Shown: in pieces, positions 38,004 through 46,392 of the stretch | How positions within the stretch are numbered: the stretch's first letter is position 1 | Layout of the letters: every line of letters begins with the position of its first letter | Assembly: GCF_012641435.1 (NCBI RefSeq) | Contig: NZ_JABAIJ010000006.1 | Coordinates: 124,001 to 188,000 of the forward strand | DNA length: 64,000 nt | Reading direction: 5' to 3' | DNA from: Rhizobium sp. P38BS-XIX | GTDB taxonomy: Bacteria > Pseudomonadota > Alphaproteobacteria > Rhizobiales > Rhizobiaceae | The notes under the pieces: model-generated | Seen by the model: the letters and a program-made list of their open reading frames with translations, nothing else | Database searches by the model: none | Told to the model about the DNA's origin: nothing | Made by a program: the position numbers and the translations under genes

Positions 38004-39167
38004 TTACTCGGCCGCACGCTTAGCTGAAGTTTGTGCCAAATATTCGGCACTGCGCATTTCGAAAAGCCGCGACGCGGTACGATCGAATTCGAAACCTTCA
38101 GTGCCTCGCCGCTCCTCAAGCAAATCCTCCGGCATGGCGGCTGCCGATACGTAGAGGCGGATATGATGATCGTAGAGCGTGTCGACGAGAATGATAAAGC
38201 GCTTGGCCTGATTGCGCTTTTCCGGGCCGAGTTTCGGCACGTGATCAAGGAAGATCGTGTCGAAGCGCTCGGCAATGGCGAGGAAATCCGCGGGTCCGAG
38301 CGGCGCGTCACAGAGATCGGCGAAGGAGAAGCGCGCCATTCTGTCGACCGCAAGCGGCACATGGATGGATCGTCCCTTCATCGGGATTTCCATCGGCTGC
38401 GCCCTGCGGCCATGCAGCGCCTGCATCCAGGATGCATCCATGGCCATATCCGCACGGTGATCGAGCGGCGTCAGATAGACCGGCTGACTGTTCAGCTTTT
38501 CCATGCGGTAATCGGTCGGCGAATCGAGCGTCACCACATCGACATAGCGCTTCAAAAGGTCGATGAAGGGGAGGAAAAGGCCGCGGTTCAGCCCATCGCG
38601 ATAGAGATTGTCCGGCTCGACATTCGAGGTCGCGATCAGCACGCAGCCGAGCGAAAACAGCTCGGAAAACAGCCGTGACAGGATCATGGCGTCGGCAATG
38701 TCGGTCACGGTGAATTCGTCGAAACACAGCAGCTCGGCGTCGGCAAAAAGATCGGCGGCGACAGGCGGAATGGGATCGGTCTGCTTGGTTTCGCCGTTCT
38801 TGAATTTCAGCCGCTGCGCCGCGATGCGATTGTGCACATCGGTCATGAACTCATGAAAATGCGCGCGGCGCTTTTTCTTCGAGGGCGCCATGGAGAAGAA
38901 CATGTCCATGAGCATGGTCTTGCCGCGCCCGACGCTGCCATGGATATAGAGACCCTTGATCGTCTCCGCCGACTTCTTGCGGGCGGCGAACATCCAGCCG
39001 AGCGCACTCGTTTTGGCGGCAGGCCGCTTCTGCTTGAGATCGGCAAGCACGCGGTCCAGCATCTTTGCCACATCCATCTGCGCCGCATCCACACTTAAGG
39101 ATCCGGACGCCGTCAGCGCCTTGAGCTGTTCGCTGACGCTGATCGAGTAGTCTGGCATCGGCTGCAT
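38004..39167 (-). CDS. zapE: Cell division ATPase ZapE (AFG1-like)
   Basis: This 387-residue AAA+ protein has the P-loop YIHGSVGRGKTMLMDMFF near residue 75, Walker B LLCFDEFTVTDIADAMIL, and ATSNVEPDNLYRDGLNR. It belongs to the AFG1/ZapE family; in bacteria ZapE acts at the FtsZ ring, and mitochondrial AFG1 helps turn over respiratory complexes. It is upstream of the mdh promoter on the same strand. Confidence 0.92.
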   Translation of the reverse strand: MQPMPDYSISVSEQLKALTASGSLSVDAAQMDVAKMLDRVLADLKQKRPAAKTSALGWMFAARKKSAETIKGLYIHGSVGRGKTMLMDMFFSMAPSKKKRRAHFHEFMTDVHNRIAAQRLKFKNGETKQTDPIPPVAADLFADAELLCFDEFTVTDIADAMILSRLFSELFSLGCVLIATSNVEPDNLYRDGLNRGLFLPFIDLLKRYVDVVTLDSPTDYRMEKLNSQPVYLTPLDHRADMAMDASWMQALHGRRAQPMEIPMKGRSIHVPLAVDRMARFSFADLCDAPLGPADFLAIAERFDTIFLDHVPKLGPEKRNQAKRFIILVDTLYDHHIRLYVSAAAMPEDLLEERRGTEGFEFDRTASRLFEMRSAEYLAQTSAKRAAE

Positions 39168-39227
39168 GGGGAACTATCCGCCTGTGCAAATGGGGCGCAT
39201 CAAGAATGCAGCCCCTTTCAAATAAGC

Positions 39228-39752
39228 TTATCGGCTGAGGCTGATCGGCTGACCGGACGCGGTCGAACCGTCAAAGCGCGCATCGGCCGTCTTGTAGAGC
39301 GTGCCGATCGTGGAGCCGTCGCGGTTTTTCAGGAGAACCTGCTTGCCGGACACTTCCCAGGACCCCATCGACGTGAGTTCGCCTGCGCAACCGCGCGTAC
39401 CGCCGCGCGAGCCGCTGCCGAGGTTCGTCAGCGTCAGGAACATATCGCAGCTCGAACCGCCATTGCTGACCTTCCAGCTTCCGACCATCGATTCCTTCGT
39501 GACGTCCATCGCGGAAGCGGCCATCGCCTGCTGCTGTCCTGGATTGCCGGCATTCGGCGCATTGGTGGGCGCTGCCGGATATTGAGAGCCATCGGCGCCA
39601 TTAACAGGCGGAAGCTGGCTTGACTGGACGGATGGAACGGGCTGAGCCTGCAGCGGCGGGGCAGAGTAATTATCGTTGTATGCTGTTCGCTGGCAACCGG
39701 CAAGCGACAGGCCTATCACCGCAGCCGTCACTGCATATTTGAACTGCATCAT
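39228..39752 (-). CDS. Omp19-like lipoprotein with AprI/Inh protease-inhibitor domain
   Basis: This 174-residue protein has a lipoprotein signal with lipobox LSLAGC near residue 20, then a proline/glutamine-rich linker, and a C-terminal domain with MVGSWKVSNGGSSCDMFLTL and GSWEVSGKQVLLKNRDGS. That domain matches the AprI/Inh type of metalloprotease inhibitors and the Brucella Omp19 family of outer-membrane lipoproteins. Two adjacent ATG codons stand 4 and 7 bases after AGGAG; the first is used here. It may protect the cell from its own or host proteases. Confidence 0.82.
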   Translation of the reverse strand: MMQFKYAVTAAVIGLSLAGCQRTAYNDNYSAPPLQAQPVPSVQSSQLPPVNGADGSQYPAAPTNAPNAGNPGQQQAMAASAMDVTKESMVGSWKVSNGGSSCDMFLTLTNLGSGSRGGTRGCAGELTSMGSWEVSGKQVLLKNRDGSTIGTLYKTADARFDGSTASGQPISLSR

Positions 39753-39894
39753 CACACTCCTAATTAATTGTCCACCGCTGACATTCGCAAAGTCATGCTC
39801 AATGACGTGGGAATTATCGTATTTCACTTTGGTTAATCAAGTCGATACCGCTACAAATTGCCATAAGCCATAGCTGGACAAGAATCAGGTGGTT

Positions 39895-40701
39895 TCAAGG
39901 CCTGATCCGGCAAACCTCGTCCAGATAGAAACGGTCAGCAAGTTCCTGCATGTTTTTGTCGCGGACCTGATCCTTGCTGAAGCTGCCCGATAAATCGGAA
40001 TAGCGCACAAGCGAGGCCGATAAAAACTCCGTGAGTGAGGATGGCGGCACGCCTTCCCCCATTTCACGCGTCTCTTTCTTGACACTGACGAGCTGCAGGA
40101 TACTGGCGCGGACATCATCGGCGATGTCGATAGCCGCCAGGCATTCGAGCATGTTCATCGGCGGCAGTTTGGCGAAGTTCGTTTGCCGCATCCATTCCAA
40201 GGCGGTCGCCGGGCGAATGGCGTAAAGCAGCTTCTTGAGACGGAGAGGCGCGCCCGCATTCTCCGGCTGATGCTGCTTCATAAGGCCGATGTAGTGCTGA
40301 GCGACCTTCTCCGGCACCATGATAACTTCGAGCAACGCGCCGAGGCGGTCTCGAAAGCCCGCTTCCTCTTCGTAAACGATGGGCGATTTCAACCATTCGA
40401 CAAGAACGGCGTTGCCCTTCAGCGCCAGAAGCAACGCCTTGCGCAGGTCCCATCCGCCGGTGTCGATATCATCAACAATCGGAAACTCGATGACGTCGCG
40501 ATGCGAAAATAGAGTCAGATGATCCCGTTGCGACCGCACATAGACGAAACGGCAATCATAATCGCTATCCGGCGAAGGAAATCCCCATGCACGGCTTCCG
40601 CTCTCGATGGCAAAGCCGATCCGAACGCCCTCAGCCTTGACCGCAGCGAGCCGCAACCGGATTTCGGCCACGGCCTTAGGGGCAAAGCCTTCCATGCTCA
40701 T
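39895..40701 (-). CDS. RlaP-type nucleotidyltransferase (DNA polymerase beta superfamily)
   Basis: This 268-residue protein carries the nucleotidyltransferase motif ESGSRAWGFPSPDSDYDCR, whose G-S and D-x-D residues bind metal and nucleotide. The pattern with SRAWGF and VRFVY-like continuation is that of PF10127 proteins, some of which belong to RNA-repair systems. No RNA ligase or repair partner is seen nearby. It lies 49 bases after the sdhB stop on the same strand, so it may be read through from sdh. The ribosome site is weak. Confidence 0.75.
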   Translation of the reverse strand: MSMEGFAPKAVAEIRLRLAAVKAEGVRIGFAIESGSRAWGFPSPDSDYDCRFVYVRSQRDHLTLFSHRDVIEFPIVDDIDTGGWDLRKALLLALKGNAVLVEWLKSPIVYEEEAGFRDRLGALLEVIMVPEKVAQHYIGLMKQHQPENAGAPLRLKKLLYAIRPATALEWMRQTNFAKLPPMNMLECLAAIDIADDVRASILQLVSVKKETREMGEGVPPSSLTEFLSASLVRYSDLSGSFSKDQVRDKNMQELADRFYLDEVCRIRP

Positions 40702-40743
40702 GCGGATATCATCCTCGTCGAAAGCTGAACAAGAGCAGTCGGA

Positions 40744-40761
40744 GCCGGGGTTAAACCCGGC
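40744..40761 (-). other. Hairpin whose loop holds the sdhB stop codon
   Basis: GCCGGG (40744-40749) and CCCGGC (40756-40761) form a 6-bp stem with the sdhB stop (TAA, minus) in the 6-base loop. No T-run follows. It may slow 3' decay or affect passage into the next gene. Confidence 0.4.
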
Positions 40762-41530
40762 GCTCGACCATCATCTTCTTGATTTCGGCGATTGCCTTGG
40801 CCGGGTTCAGACCCTTCGGGCAGGTCTGGGCGCAGTTCATGATCGTATGGCAACGATAGAGGCGGAAGGGATCCTCGAGGTTGTCGAGGCGCTCGCCCTT
40901 GGCTTCGTCTCTGGAATCGATCAGCCAGCGATATGCCTGCAGCAGGACGGCCGGACCAAGGTAACGGTCGCCGTTCCACCAGTAGCTCGGACAGGACGTC
41001 GAGCAGCAGGCGCAGAGAATGCACTCGTAGAGACCGTCAAGCTTCAGGCGGTCCTCATGGCTCTGCTTCCATTCCTTGGCGGGCGGCGGCGATACCGTCT
41101 TAAGCCACGGCTCGATCGAGCGGTGCTGGGCATAGAAGTTGGTCAGATCCGGCACGAGATCCTTGACGACGGGCATGTGCGGCAGCGGATAGATCTTCAC
41201 CGTGCCCTTGATCTCGTCGAGACCCTTGGTGCAGGCGAGCGTGTTGGTGCCGTCGATGTTCATTGCGCAGGAGCCGCAAATGCCTTCGCGACAGGAGCGG
41301 CGCAGCGTCAGCGTCGGATCGATCTTGTTCTTGATATAGAGCAGACCGTCGAGCACCATCGGGCCGCAATCGTCGATATCGATATAGTAGGTATCGATGC
41401 TCGGGTTCTGTCCGTCATCCGGGCTCCAACGATACACGCGGAATTCGCGCGTATTCTTGGCACCGACCGGCTTCGGCCAGACCTTGCCTTCGCGCATCTG
41501 AGAGTTCTTGGGGAGAGCGAGTTCAACCAT
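40751..41530 (-). CDS. sdhB: Succinate dehydrogenase iron-sulfur subunit
   Basis: This 259-residue protein has the [2Fe-2S] cysteines in CREGICGSCAMNIDGTNTLAC and the [4Fe-4S]/[3Fe-4S] cysteines in CILCACCSTSCPSYWW and CHTIMNCAQTCPKGLNP. It passes electrons from the SdhA flavin to the quinone site. It is the last sdh gene, 17 bases after sdhA. Confidence 0.97.
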   Translation of the reverse strand: MVELALPKNSQMREGKVWPKPVGAKNTREFRVYRWSPDDGQNPSIDTYYIDIDDCGPMVLDGLLYIKNKIDPTLTLRRSCREGICGSCAMNIDGTNTLACTKGLDEIKGTVKIYPLPHMPVVKDLVPDLTNFYAQHRSIEPWLKTVSPPPAKEWKQSHEDRLKLDGLYECILCACCSTSCPSYWWNGDRYLGPAVLLQAYRWLIDSRDEAKGERLDNLEDPFRLYRCHTIMNCAQTCPKGLNPAKAIAEIKKMMVERRV

Positions 41531-41547
41531 GGTCAGTTCCTCTCAGA

Positions 41548-43404
41548 TCAATACACGCGTGCCTTCGGCTCGATCTTGTGCGGATCGATGCCTTCGGCGA
41601 TCAGGTCTGTGTGAACCGGACGATAATCCAGCGTCACCTTGCCTGCCTCGTTGACCCATGCAAGCGTATGCTTGCGCCAGTTTTCGTCGTCACGGCCGGC
41701 GAACTTGCCCTCGGTATAGTCCTCGCGGGCATGCGAGCCGCGGCTTTCCTTGCGGGCCTCGGCGCCATAGATCGTCGTGATGGCGTTGGACATCAGATTG
41801 TGCAGTTCGAGCGTTTCGACGAGATCGGAATTCCAGATCAGTGAACGGTCGGTGACCTTGATGTCGGACATTTCGCCCCAGATCTCCGAAAGACGGCGGC
41901 AACCGGATTCCAGCGATTCCTGGGTACGGAACACGGCCGCATCTTCCTGCATGGCGCGCTGCATCTTTTCGCGCAGCGCGGCCGTCGGCGTCGAGCCGCT
42001 GGCGTGGCGCAGACGATCAAAGCGATCCATGATCTTGTCACAGGCCGCAACGTTGACGGGCGGAACCGGGCCGACGCGGTCGATGACCTGACCGGCGCGG
42101 ATGGCGGCGGCGCGGCCGAAGACCACAAGGTCGATCAGCGAGTTGGAGCCGAGGCGGTTGGCGCCGTGCACCGAAGCGCAGCCGGCTTCACCGACGGCCA
42201 TCAGCCCCGGCAGCACGCGCTCGGGATTGTTGCTGTCGGCGTTCAGCACCTCGCCCCAGTAGTTCGTCGGAATGCCGCCCATGTTGTAGTGAACGGTCGG
42301 CAGAACCGGGATCGGATCACGGGTCACGTCGACACCGGCGAAGATGCGGGCGCTTTCGGAAATACCCGGCAGACGCTCATGCAGCACGGCCGGATCAAGA
42401 TGGTCGAGGTGCAGGAAGATGTGGTCCTTGTTTTTGCCAACGCCGCGTCCCTCGCGGATCTCAAGCGTCATGCAGCGCGAAACGACGTCGCGCGAGGCAA
42501 GGTCCTTCGCCGAGGGAGCATAGCGCTCCATGAAGCGCTCGCCTTCGGAATTGACGAGATATCCGCCTTCGCCGCGAGCACCTTCGGTGATCAGGCAGCC
42601 GGAGCCGTAGATGCCGGTCGGGTGGAACTGAACGAATTCCATATCCTGCAGCGGCAGGCCGGCACGGGCCACCATACCACCGCCGTCGCCGGTGCAGGTA
42701 TGGGCTGATGTGGCCGAGAAATAAGCGCGGCCGTAACCGCCGGTCGCCAACACCACCATCTTGGCGGCGAAGCGATGGATCGTACCGTCATCGAGGCACC
42801 AGGCAACGACGCCGGTGCAGCGGCTGCCGTCATCGGACATGATGAGGTCGAGCGCGAAATATTCGATGAAGAATTCGGCGTTGTTGCGCAGCGACTGGCC
42901 ATAGAGCGTGTGCAGGATGGCATGGCCGGTACGGTCGGCGGCGGCACAGGTGCGCTGTACCGGCGGTCCCTCGCCGAAATTCTGCATGTGGCCGCCGAAC
43001 GGACGCTGATAGATCTTGCCTTCCTCGTTACGCGAGAAGGGCACGCCGTAGTGCTCAAGCTCGTAAACGGCCTTCGGCGCTTCCATGACCATGTACTGCA
43101 TGGCGTCGACGTCGCCGAGCCAGTCGGAGCCCTTGACGGTGTCGTAGAGGTGCCACTGCCAGCTGTCCGGCGTCATGTTCTGCAGCGAGGCGGCAATGCC
43201 GCCCTGCGCCGCAACCGTGTGTGAGCGCGTCGGGAAGACCTTGGTGATGCAGGCGGTGCGGAAACCCTGCTCGGCCATGCCGAGCGTAGCGCGCAACCCG
43301 GCGCCGCCGGCGCCGACGACGATCACGTCATAGGAGTGATCGATATACTTGTAGGCTTTCCCGTTCTGGGCAGCCCCATTCTGAGCGGATGAGTTCGGTG
43401 CCAT
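41548..43404 (-). CDS. sdhA: Succinate dehydrogenase flavoprotein subunit
   Basis: This 618-residue flavoprotein begins with a variable leader, then DVIVVGAGGAGLRATLGMAE for FAD binding and TRSHTVAAQGG with the covalent flavin histidine. Active-site segments HPTGIYGSGCLITEGARGEGG and HYNMGGIPTNYWGEV follow. It oxidises succinate to fumarate in complex II. Its ATG is 7 bases after the sdhD stop. Confidence 0.98.
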   Translation of the reverse strand: MAPNSSAQNGAAQNGKAYKYIDHSYDVIVVGAGGAGLRATLGMAEQGFRTACITKVFPTRSHTVAAQGGIAASLQNMTPDSWQWHLYDTVKGSDWLGDVDAMQYMVMEAPKAVYELEHYGVPFSRNEEGKIYQRPFGGHMQNFGEGPPVQRTCAAADRTGHAILHTLYGQSLRNNAEFFIEYFALDLIMSDDGSRCTGVVAWCLDDGTIHRFAAKMVVLATGGYGRAYFSATSAHTCTGDGGGMVARAGLPLQDMEFVQFHPTGIYGSGCLITEGARGEGGYLVNSEGERFMERYAPSAKDLASRDVVSRCMTLEIREGRGVGKNKDHIFLHLDHLDPAVLHERLPGISESARIFAGVDVTRDPIPVLPTVHYNMGGIPTNYWGEVLNADSNNPERVLPGLMAVGEAGCASVHGANRLGSNSLIDLVVFGRAAAIRAGQVIDRVGPVPPVNVAACDKIMDRFDRLRHASGSTPTAALREKMQRAMQEDAAVFRTQESLESGCRRLSEIWGEMSDIKVTDRSLIWNSDLVETLELHNLMSNAITTIYGAEARKESRGSHAREDYTEGKFAGRDDENWRKHTLAWVNEAGKVTLDYRPVHTDLIAEGIDPHKIEPKARVY

Positions 43405-43411
43405 GATGCAA

Positions 43412-43792
43412 TTATCCTACGAACGCGATCTTCAGAATGGCGAAAAGACAGAGCCCCGCCAGAATGATCGCGAAAAACGTGTTGAGCATGAGAAGGACGA
43501 TCTTGCCGAATTCGCCGTGCACATAGTCTTCGATGATGACCTGCATGCCGAGCTTCATGTGAATGACGCCGGAGATCACCATCAGGCCGAAGATGACGGC
43601 GACGATGGGGTTCGAGATCGCATGCACGACTTCCGCGTAGGGCGCGCCGGCATAGATCAGCAGGAAAATGACGAAGAAGAGGAAGAGAGGAACGTTGGCA
43701 ACGGCGGTCAGGCGCTGACGCCAGAAATGATCGGTGCCTTCCTTGGCGGAACCGAGACCGCGGACTTTGCCCAGAGGAGTGCGCATATCCAT
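43412..43792 (-). CDS. sdhD: Succinate dehydrogenase membrane anchor subunit
   Basis: This 126-residue protein begins MDMRTPLGKVRGLGSAKEGT and has three transmembrane helices. The second contains the heme/quinone-site histidine pattern (VISGVIHMKLGMQVIIEDYVH). It anchors SdhAB with SdhC. AAAGGA lies 8 bases before the ATG. A 65-base gap with an inverted repeat separates it from sdhC. Confidence 0.93.
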   Translation of the reverse strand: MDMRTPLGKVRGLGSAKEGTDHFWRQRLTAVANVPLFLFFVIFLLIYAGAPYAEVVHAISNPIVAVIFGLMVISGVIHMKLGMQVIIEDYVHGEFGKIVLLMLNTFFAIILAGLCLFAILKIAFVG

Positions 43793-43809
43793 GAGAAATA
43801 TCCTTTAAA

Positions 43810-43854
43810 GCATGATCCCGAGAGGCATTGGAGCACCTTCAGGAGCGATCATGC
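43810..43854. repeat. 8-bp inverted repeat between sdhC and sdhD
   Basis: GCATGATC (43810-43817) and GATCATGC (43847-43854) are perfectly complementary, 29 bases apart, in the 65-base sdhC-sdhD gap. The left arm continues as CATGATCCCG, the same core as in the repeat at 1313-1351. The two may be members of one family of rhizobial palindromic intergenic elements. Confidence 0.5.
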
Positions 43855-43857
43855 CAA

Positions 43858-44256
43858 TCAACCCAGCCGGATGACGATGCCGATGACCCAGACCAGGACG
43901 GTCAGACAGATCGAGGCGACGAGCGTCAGCTTTGCCATTCTGGTCGAGACGGCAGGATCGAAACCATGCCCGAGATCCCAGACGAAATGGCGGAAGCCGC
44001 CGATCATGTGGTGGAGCAACGCCCAAGTGTAGCCGAACAGAATGATCCGGCCGATGAGCGTGCCCATGATCCAGTTGACCAGGTCGAAATAGGCCTGGCC
44101 CGTCGCCGCGGCAATGAGCCACCAGGCAACCAGCACGGTACCGAAGTAGAGCGCGCCGCCGGTGATGCGGTGGACGATCGACATGACCATGGTGGGGATG
44201 GGTTTGTAAATTTGCAGATGCGGCGACAGGGGCCGGTTTTGTGTGACGTTCGCCAT
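43858..44256 (-). CDS. sdhC: Succinate dehydrogenase cytochrome b556 subunit
   Basis: This 132-residue protein has the signature RPLSPHLQIYKPIPTMVMSI followed by HRITGG. The second helix region contains ALLHHMIGGFRHFVWDLGHG with the heme-ligand histidine. Three transmembrane helices are predicted. GAGG lies 5 bases before the ATG. It is the first gene of sdhCDAB. Confidence 0.95.
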   Translation of the reverse strand: MANVTQNRPLSPHLQIYKPIPTMVMSIVHRITGGALYFGTVLVAWWLIAAATGQAYFDLVNWIMGTLIGRIILFGYTWALLHHMIGGFRHFVWDLGHGFDPAVSTRMAKLTLVASICLTVLVWVIGIVIRLG

Positions 44257-44559
44257 CAGAACCTCGCGGCGTTACGATACGCTTAGAACCCGGATATCCG
44301 GGGCAACGCGCGCACGGGGACGTGCAGTGTGCGTTGCATCATTGCGACCATTAATCGCCGAAATGCCTATCGACAAGCACAATTGCTGCATGCTTCGAAT
44401 TTAATCGATTGTGATCGCTCTGCACTTTAGCGAGCATGCAAGGATGGGCTTCCCATTGCGGGCTATTTACCATTTCATCAACCATGACGTGGACTTCACG
44501 CCGGTCTTGGGGCAATCTGCCGTTAATATTTCTTTAACGGATTGAAGGCGAGACGAATC
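44257..44559. promoter_or_regulatory. Divergent promoter region of sdhCDAB and a secreted His-rich protein
   Basis: These 303 bases hold no gene. The part nearest sdhC carries a possible -35-like TTGTCG and TTAATG pair on the minus strand, but it is not convincing. An A/T-rich stretch near 44390-44420 probably contains promoter elements. A TTAACGG dyad lies at the other end (44520-44540). No riboswitch or small RNA fold was recognised. Confidence 0.45.
44520..44540. promoter_or_regulatory. Palindrome CCGTTAA-N7-TTAACGG upstream of a secreted protein gene
   Basis: The perfect 7-bp arms (44520-44526 and 44534-44540) flank a 7-base A/T-rich spacer, ending 19 bases before the ATG at 44560. The position is that of an operator or a very short 5' hairpin. 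The cognate regulator is unknown. Confidence 0.4.
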
Positions 44560-44961
44560 ATGAGGCCGCATCTTTTCAAGGCAGCAGCGCTCATTTTGGC
44601 GGTAGGAGCCGCCGGTTCCGCCACCACGGCAATCGCAGGCGATTATCGCCACTGGCATCACCACAGTCATTCCGGCATCGTGCGCCTGCATCAGATTTCC
44701 GAGCCGCAGGGTTCGGGCCGTCAGCAGCCTGCCCGAATAGTTCTCATGGAGCGCCGCGAAGCGGCAAGCGCCGGCACCTATGCGGGTAGCGCTGATATCT
44801 ATCAGGCCGATGGCGGCACCTATGTCGTCGGCTATGGTGGCTATAATCCCTATGCGCGACCTGCCCCGGTCCAACTGCGTCCCCGCGCCAAGGTCATCAA
44901 TGTGCGCTACGCCCCCAACCCATGCTCATATGAGGCGGGCGTCTGTGTCATCCGGCACTGA
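44560..44961 (+). CDS. Hypothetical secreted histidine-rich protein
   Basis: This 133-residue protein has a signal peptide (MRPHLFKAAALILAVGAAGS, cleavage near AIA). The mature N terminus has RHWHHHSHSG, a histidine cluster that could bind metal. The middle is Gly/Tyr-rich (GGTYVVGYGGYNPYARP), and the end has two cysteines in PCSYEAGVCVIRH. No family is recognised. It is divergent from sdhC and converges closely (6 bases) on the methyltransferase gene. Confidence 0.65.
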   Translation: MRPHLFKAAALILAVGAAGSATTAIAGDYRHWHHHSHSGIVRLHQISEPQGSGRQQPARIVLMERREAASAGTYAGSADIYQADGGTYVVGYGGYNPYARPAPVQLRPRAKVINVRYAPNPCSYEAGVCVIRH

Positions 44962-44967
44962 TGCTGC

Positions 44968-45618
44968 TTAATCGGCGAGAAATCGCCAGACCGTCGTCTT
45001 CTTGATCTCGCTGTCCTCAAGCGCCCGGGTGACGGGGACCTGATAGGTTGCCTGCGCCTCGAGACGATCCTTTGGAAGATAGGCCCTGCCCGGGTCGCCG
45101 ACGAGAACAAGTTTTCCCTCGCTCGCGAGCTGCCGCAGCCAGGGAACAAGGCTCGCGGCAAAGTCCTGATCGTAAAAGACATCGCCGGCCAGAATAACGT
45201 CGGCCTCCACCGCTTGGCCGACGATATCGCCGCCTGCAGAAGCGATTTCCACCCCATTTTCAGTTGAATTCAACCGGATCGCCGTGCCGGCCCATGGATC
45301 GATATCGACGGCCAGCACATCGGACGCGCCCGCACGCTTGGCTGCAATCGCGACAAGCCCGGAGCCGCTGGCGAAATCCAGGACGCGTTTGCCCGCCACG
45401 ACTTCCGGATGGTCGAGAACGTAGCGTGCCAGGCCTTGGCCGCCCGCCCAGGCAAAGGCCCAGAAGGGCGGCGGCAGACCGATCTCTTCCAGCTCCTCTT
45501 CCGTCTTCAGCCAGAGCTCATGCGCCTCGCTTGCAAGATGCAGCCGGATTTCCGGCACATGCGGAGGCGTCATAAGGCTGGTATTGGCGCGGATGAAGCG
45601 TTCGGGATCGGTTTTCAA
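44968..45618 (-). CDS. Class I SAM-dependent lysine methyltransferase (ETFB/L7-L12 type)
   Basis: This 216-residue protein has RFIRANTSLMTPPHVPEIRL, the SAM motif I in VLDFASGSGLVAIAAKRAG, VLAVDIDPWAG, and ILAGDVFYDQDF. This pattern matches the small family that includes mitochondrial ETFB lysine methyltransferase and its rhizobial relatives, which modify ETF-beta or ribosomal protein L7/L12. The start is TTG with GAGG 7 bases upstream. It is the last gene of the tsaD-gpsA-yciI-EVE operon. Confidence 0.8.
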   Translation of the reverse strand: MKTDPERFIRANTSLMTPPHVPEIRLHLASEAHELWLKTEEELEEIGLPPPFWAFAWAGGQGLARYVLDHPEVVAGKRVLDFASGSGLVAIAAKRAGASDVLAVDIDPWAGTAIRLNSTENGVEIASAGGDIVGQAVEADVILAGDVFYDQDFAASLVPWLRQLASEGKLVLVGDPGRAYLPKDRLEAQATYQVPVTRALEDSEIKKTTVWRFLAD

Positions 45619-45635
45619 TGACGCCTCGAACCGAA

Positions 45636-46067
45636 TCAGACGGGTGGATTGTCGAGTTCACCCATACGGCAGACTTCGAGCCATTCATCATCCGTCACCG
45701 GCTGCACGGAAAGCCGCATGGAGGTGACGAGCGCCATTTGCGAAAGCTTCGGGTTGGCCTTGATGTCCTTCAAGGAGACGAATTTCGGCATGTCGCGAAC
45801 GGCACGAATGTCGACGCACTCCCAGCGAGCATCGTCCTTGGCGGTCGAATCGGGATGCGCGAGCGCGCAGACCTCGACGAGGCCGACGACTTCGAGCCCG
45901 TCATTGGAGTGATAGAAGAAGCCCTTGTCGCCGATCTGCATGGCTCGCATGTTGTTGCGGGCGAGGTAGTTGCGCACGCCGGTCCACTCGGTGCCTTTTT
46001 CGCCGGCATCCTTCTGCTGCTGCCAGGACCAGGCCGACGGTTCGGATTTGTAAAGCCAGTGCGCCAC
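45636..46067 (-). CDS. EVE domain protein
   Basis: This 143-residue protein has WLYKSEPSAWSWQQQ, WTGVRNYLARNNMRAM and GDKGFFYHSN, the hallmarks of the EVE domain, a PUA-like fold that binds modified bases in nucleic acids. It starts with GTG, 8 bases after GGAGG and 3 bases after the YciI stop. It lies in an operon with tsaD (tRNA t6A synthesis), which suggests a link to modified nucleotides, but no substrate is known. Confidence 0.88.
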   Translation of the reverse strand: MAHWLYKSEPSAWSWQQQKDAGEKGTEWTGVRNYLARNNMRAMQIGDKGFFYHSNDGLEVVGLVEVCALAHPDSTAKDDARWECVDIRAVRDMPKFVSLKDIKANPKLSQMALVTSMRLSVQPVTDDEWLEVCRMGELDNPPV

Positions 46068-46070
46068 GCC

Positions 46071-46364
46071 TTATGCCTCCGGATTGTTGAAGACCCAGTT
46101 GAACGGCCTGATTTCGACGCTCTCGAAAAGGCCGGCCTTTGCATAGGGGTCGGAATCGGCAAGTGCCTTGGCCGCCTCGGCGGTCTCGACATTGACGACA
46201 ACGAGGCTGCCATTCGGCTTGCCATCGGCATCGAGGAAGGGGCCGGCCATCTTGAGCGTCCCTTCGGCATTGAGCCTGTTGAGATGTTCCACATGCGCAG
46301 GGCGCGCTTCCGTGCGGACATTCAGGTGACCGGGCTTATCCTTGCAGACAAAGGCGAACAGCAT
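46071..46364 (-). CDS. YciI-family protein
   Basis: This 97-residue protein begins MLFAFVCKDKPGHLNVR with the conserved R-x-x-H segment (TEARPAHVEHLNRL), then GPFLDADGKPNGSLVVV and DPYAKAGLFESVEIRPFNW. YciI proteins have a ferredoxin-like fold with a His-Asp active site of unclear reaction. It is between gpsA and the EVE gene in one operon. Confidence 0.88.
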   Translation of the reverse strand: MLFAFVCKDKPGHLNVRTEARPAHVEHLNRLNAEGTLKMAGPFLDADGKPNGSLVVVNVETAEAAKALADSDPYAKAGLFESVEIRPFNWVFNNPEA

Positions 46365-46392
46365 TGCTTGGCGCTCCTTCAGATATCCAAAA

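Noticed and set aside
44330..44420. A sigma-70-like promoter for sdhC (TTGTCG with TTAATG)
   Set aside because: The match is weak and similar pairs occur elsewhere in A/T-rich gaps.
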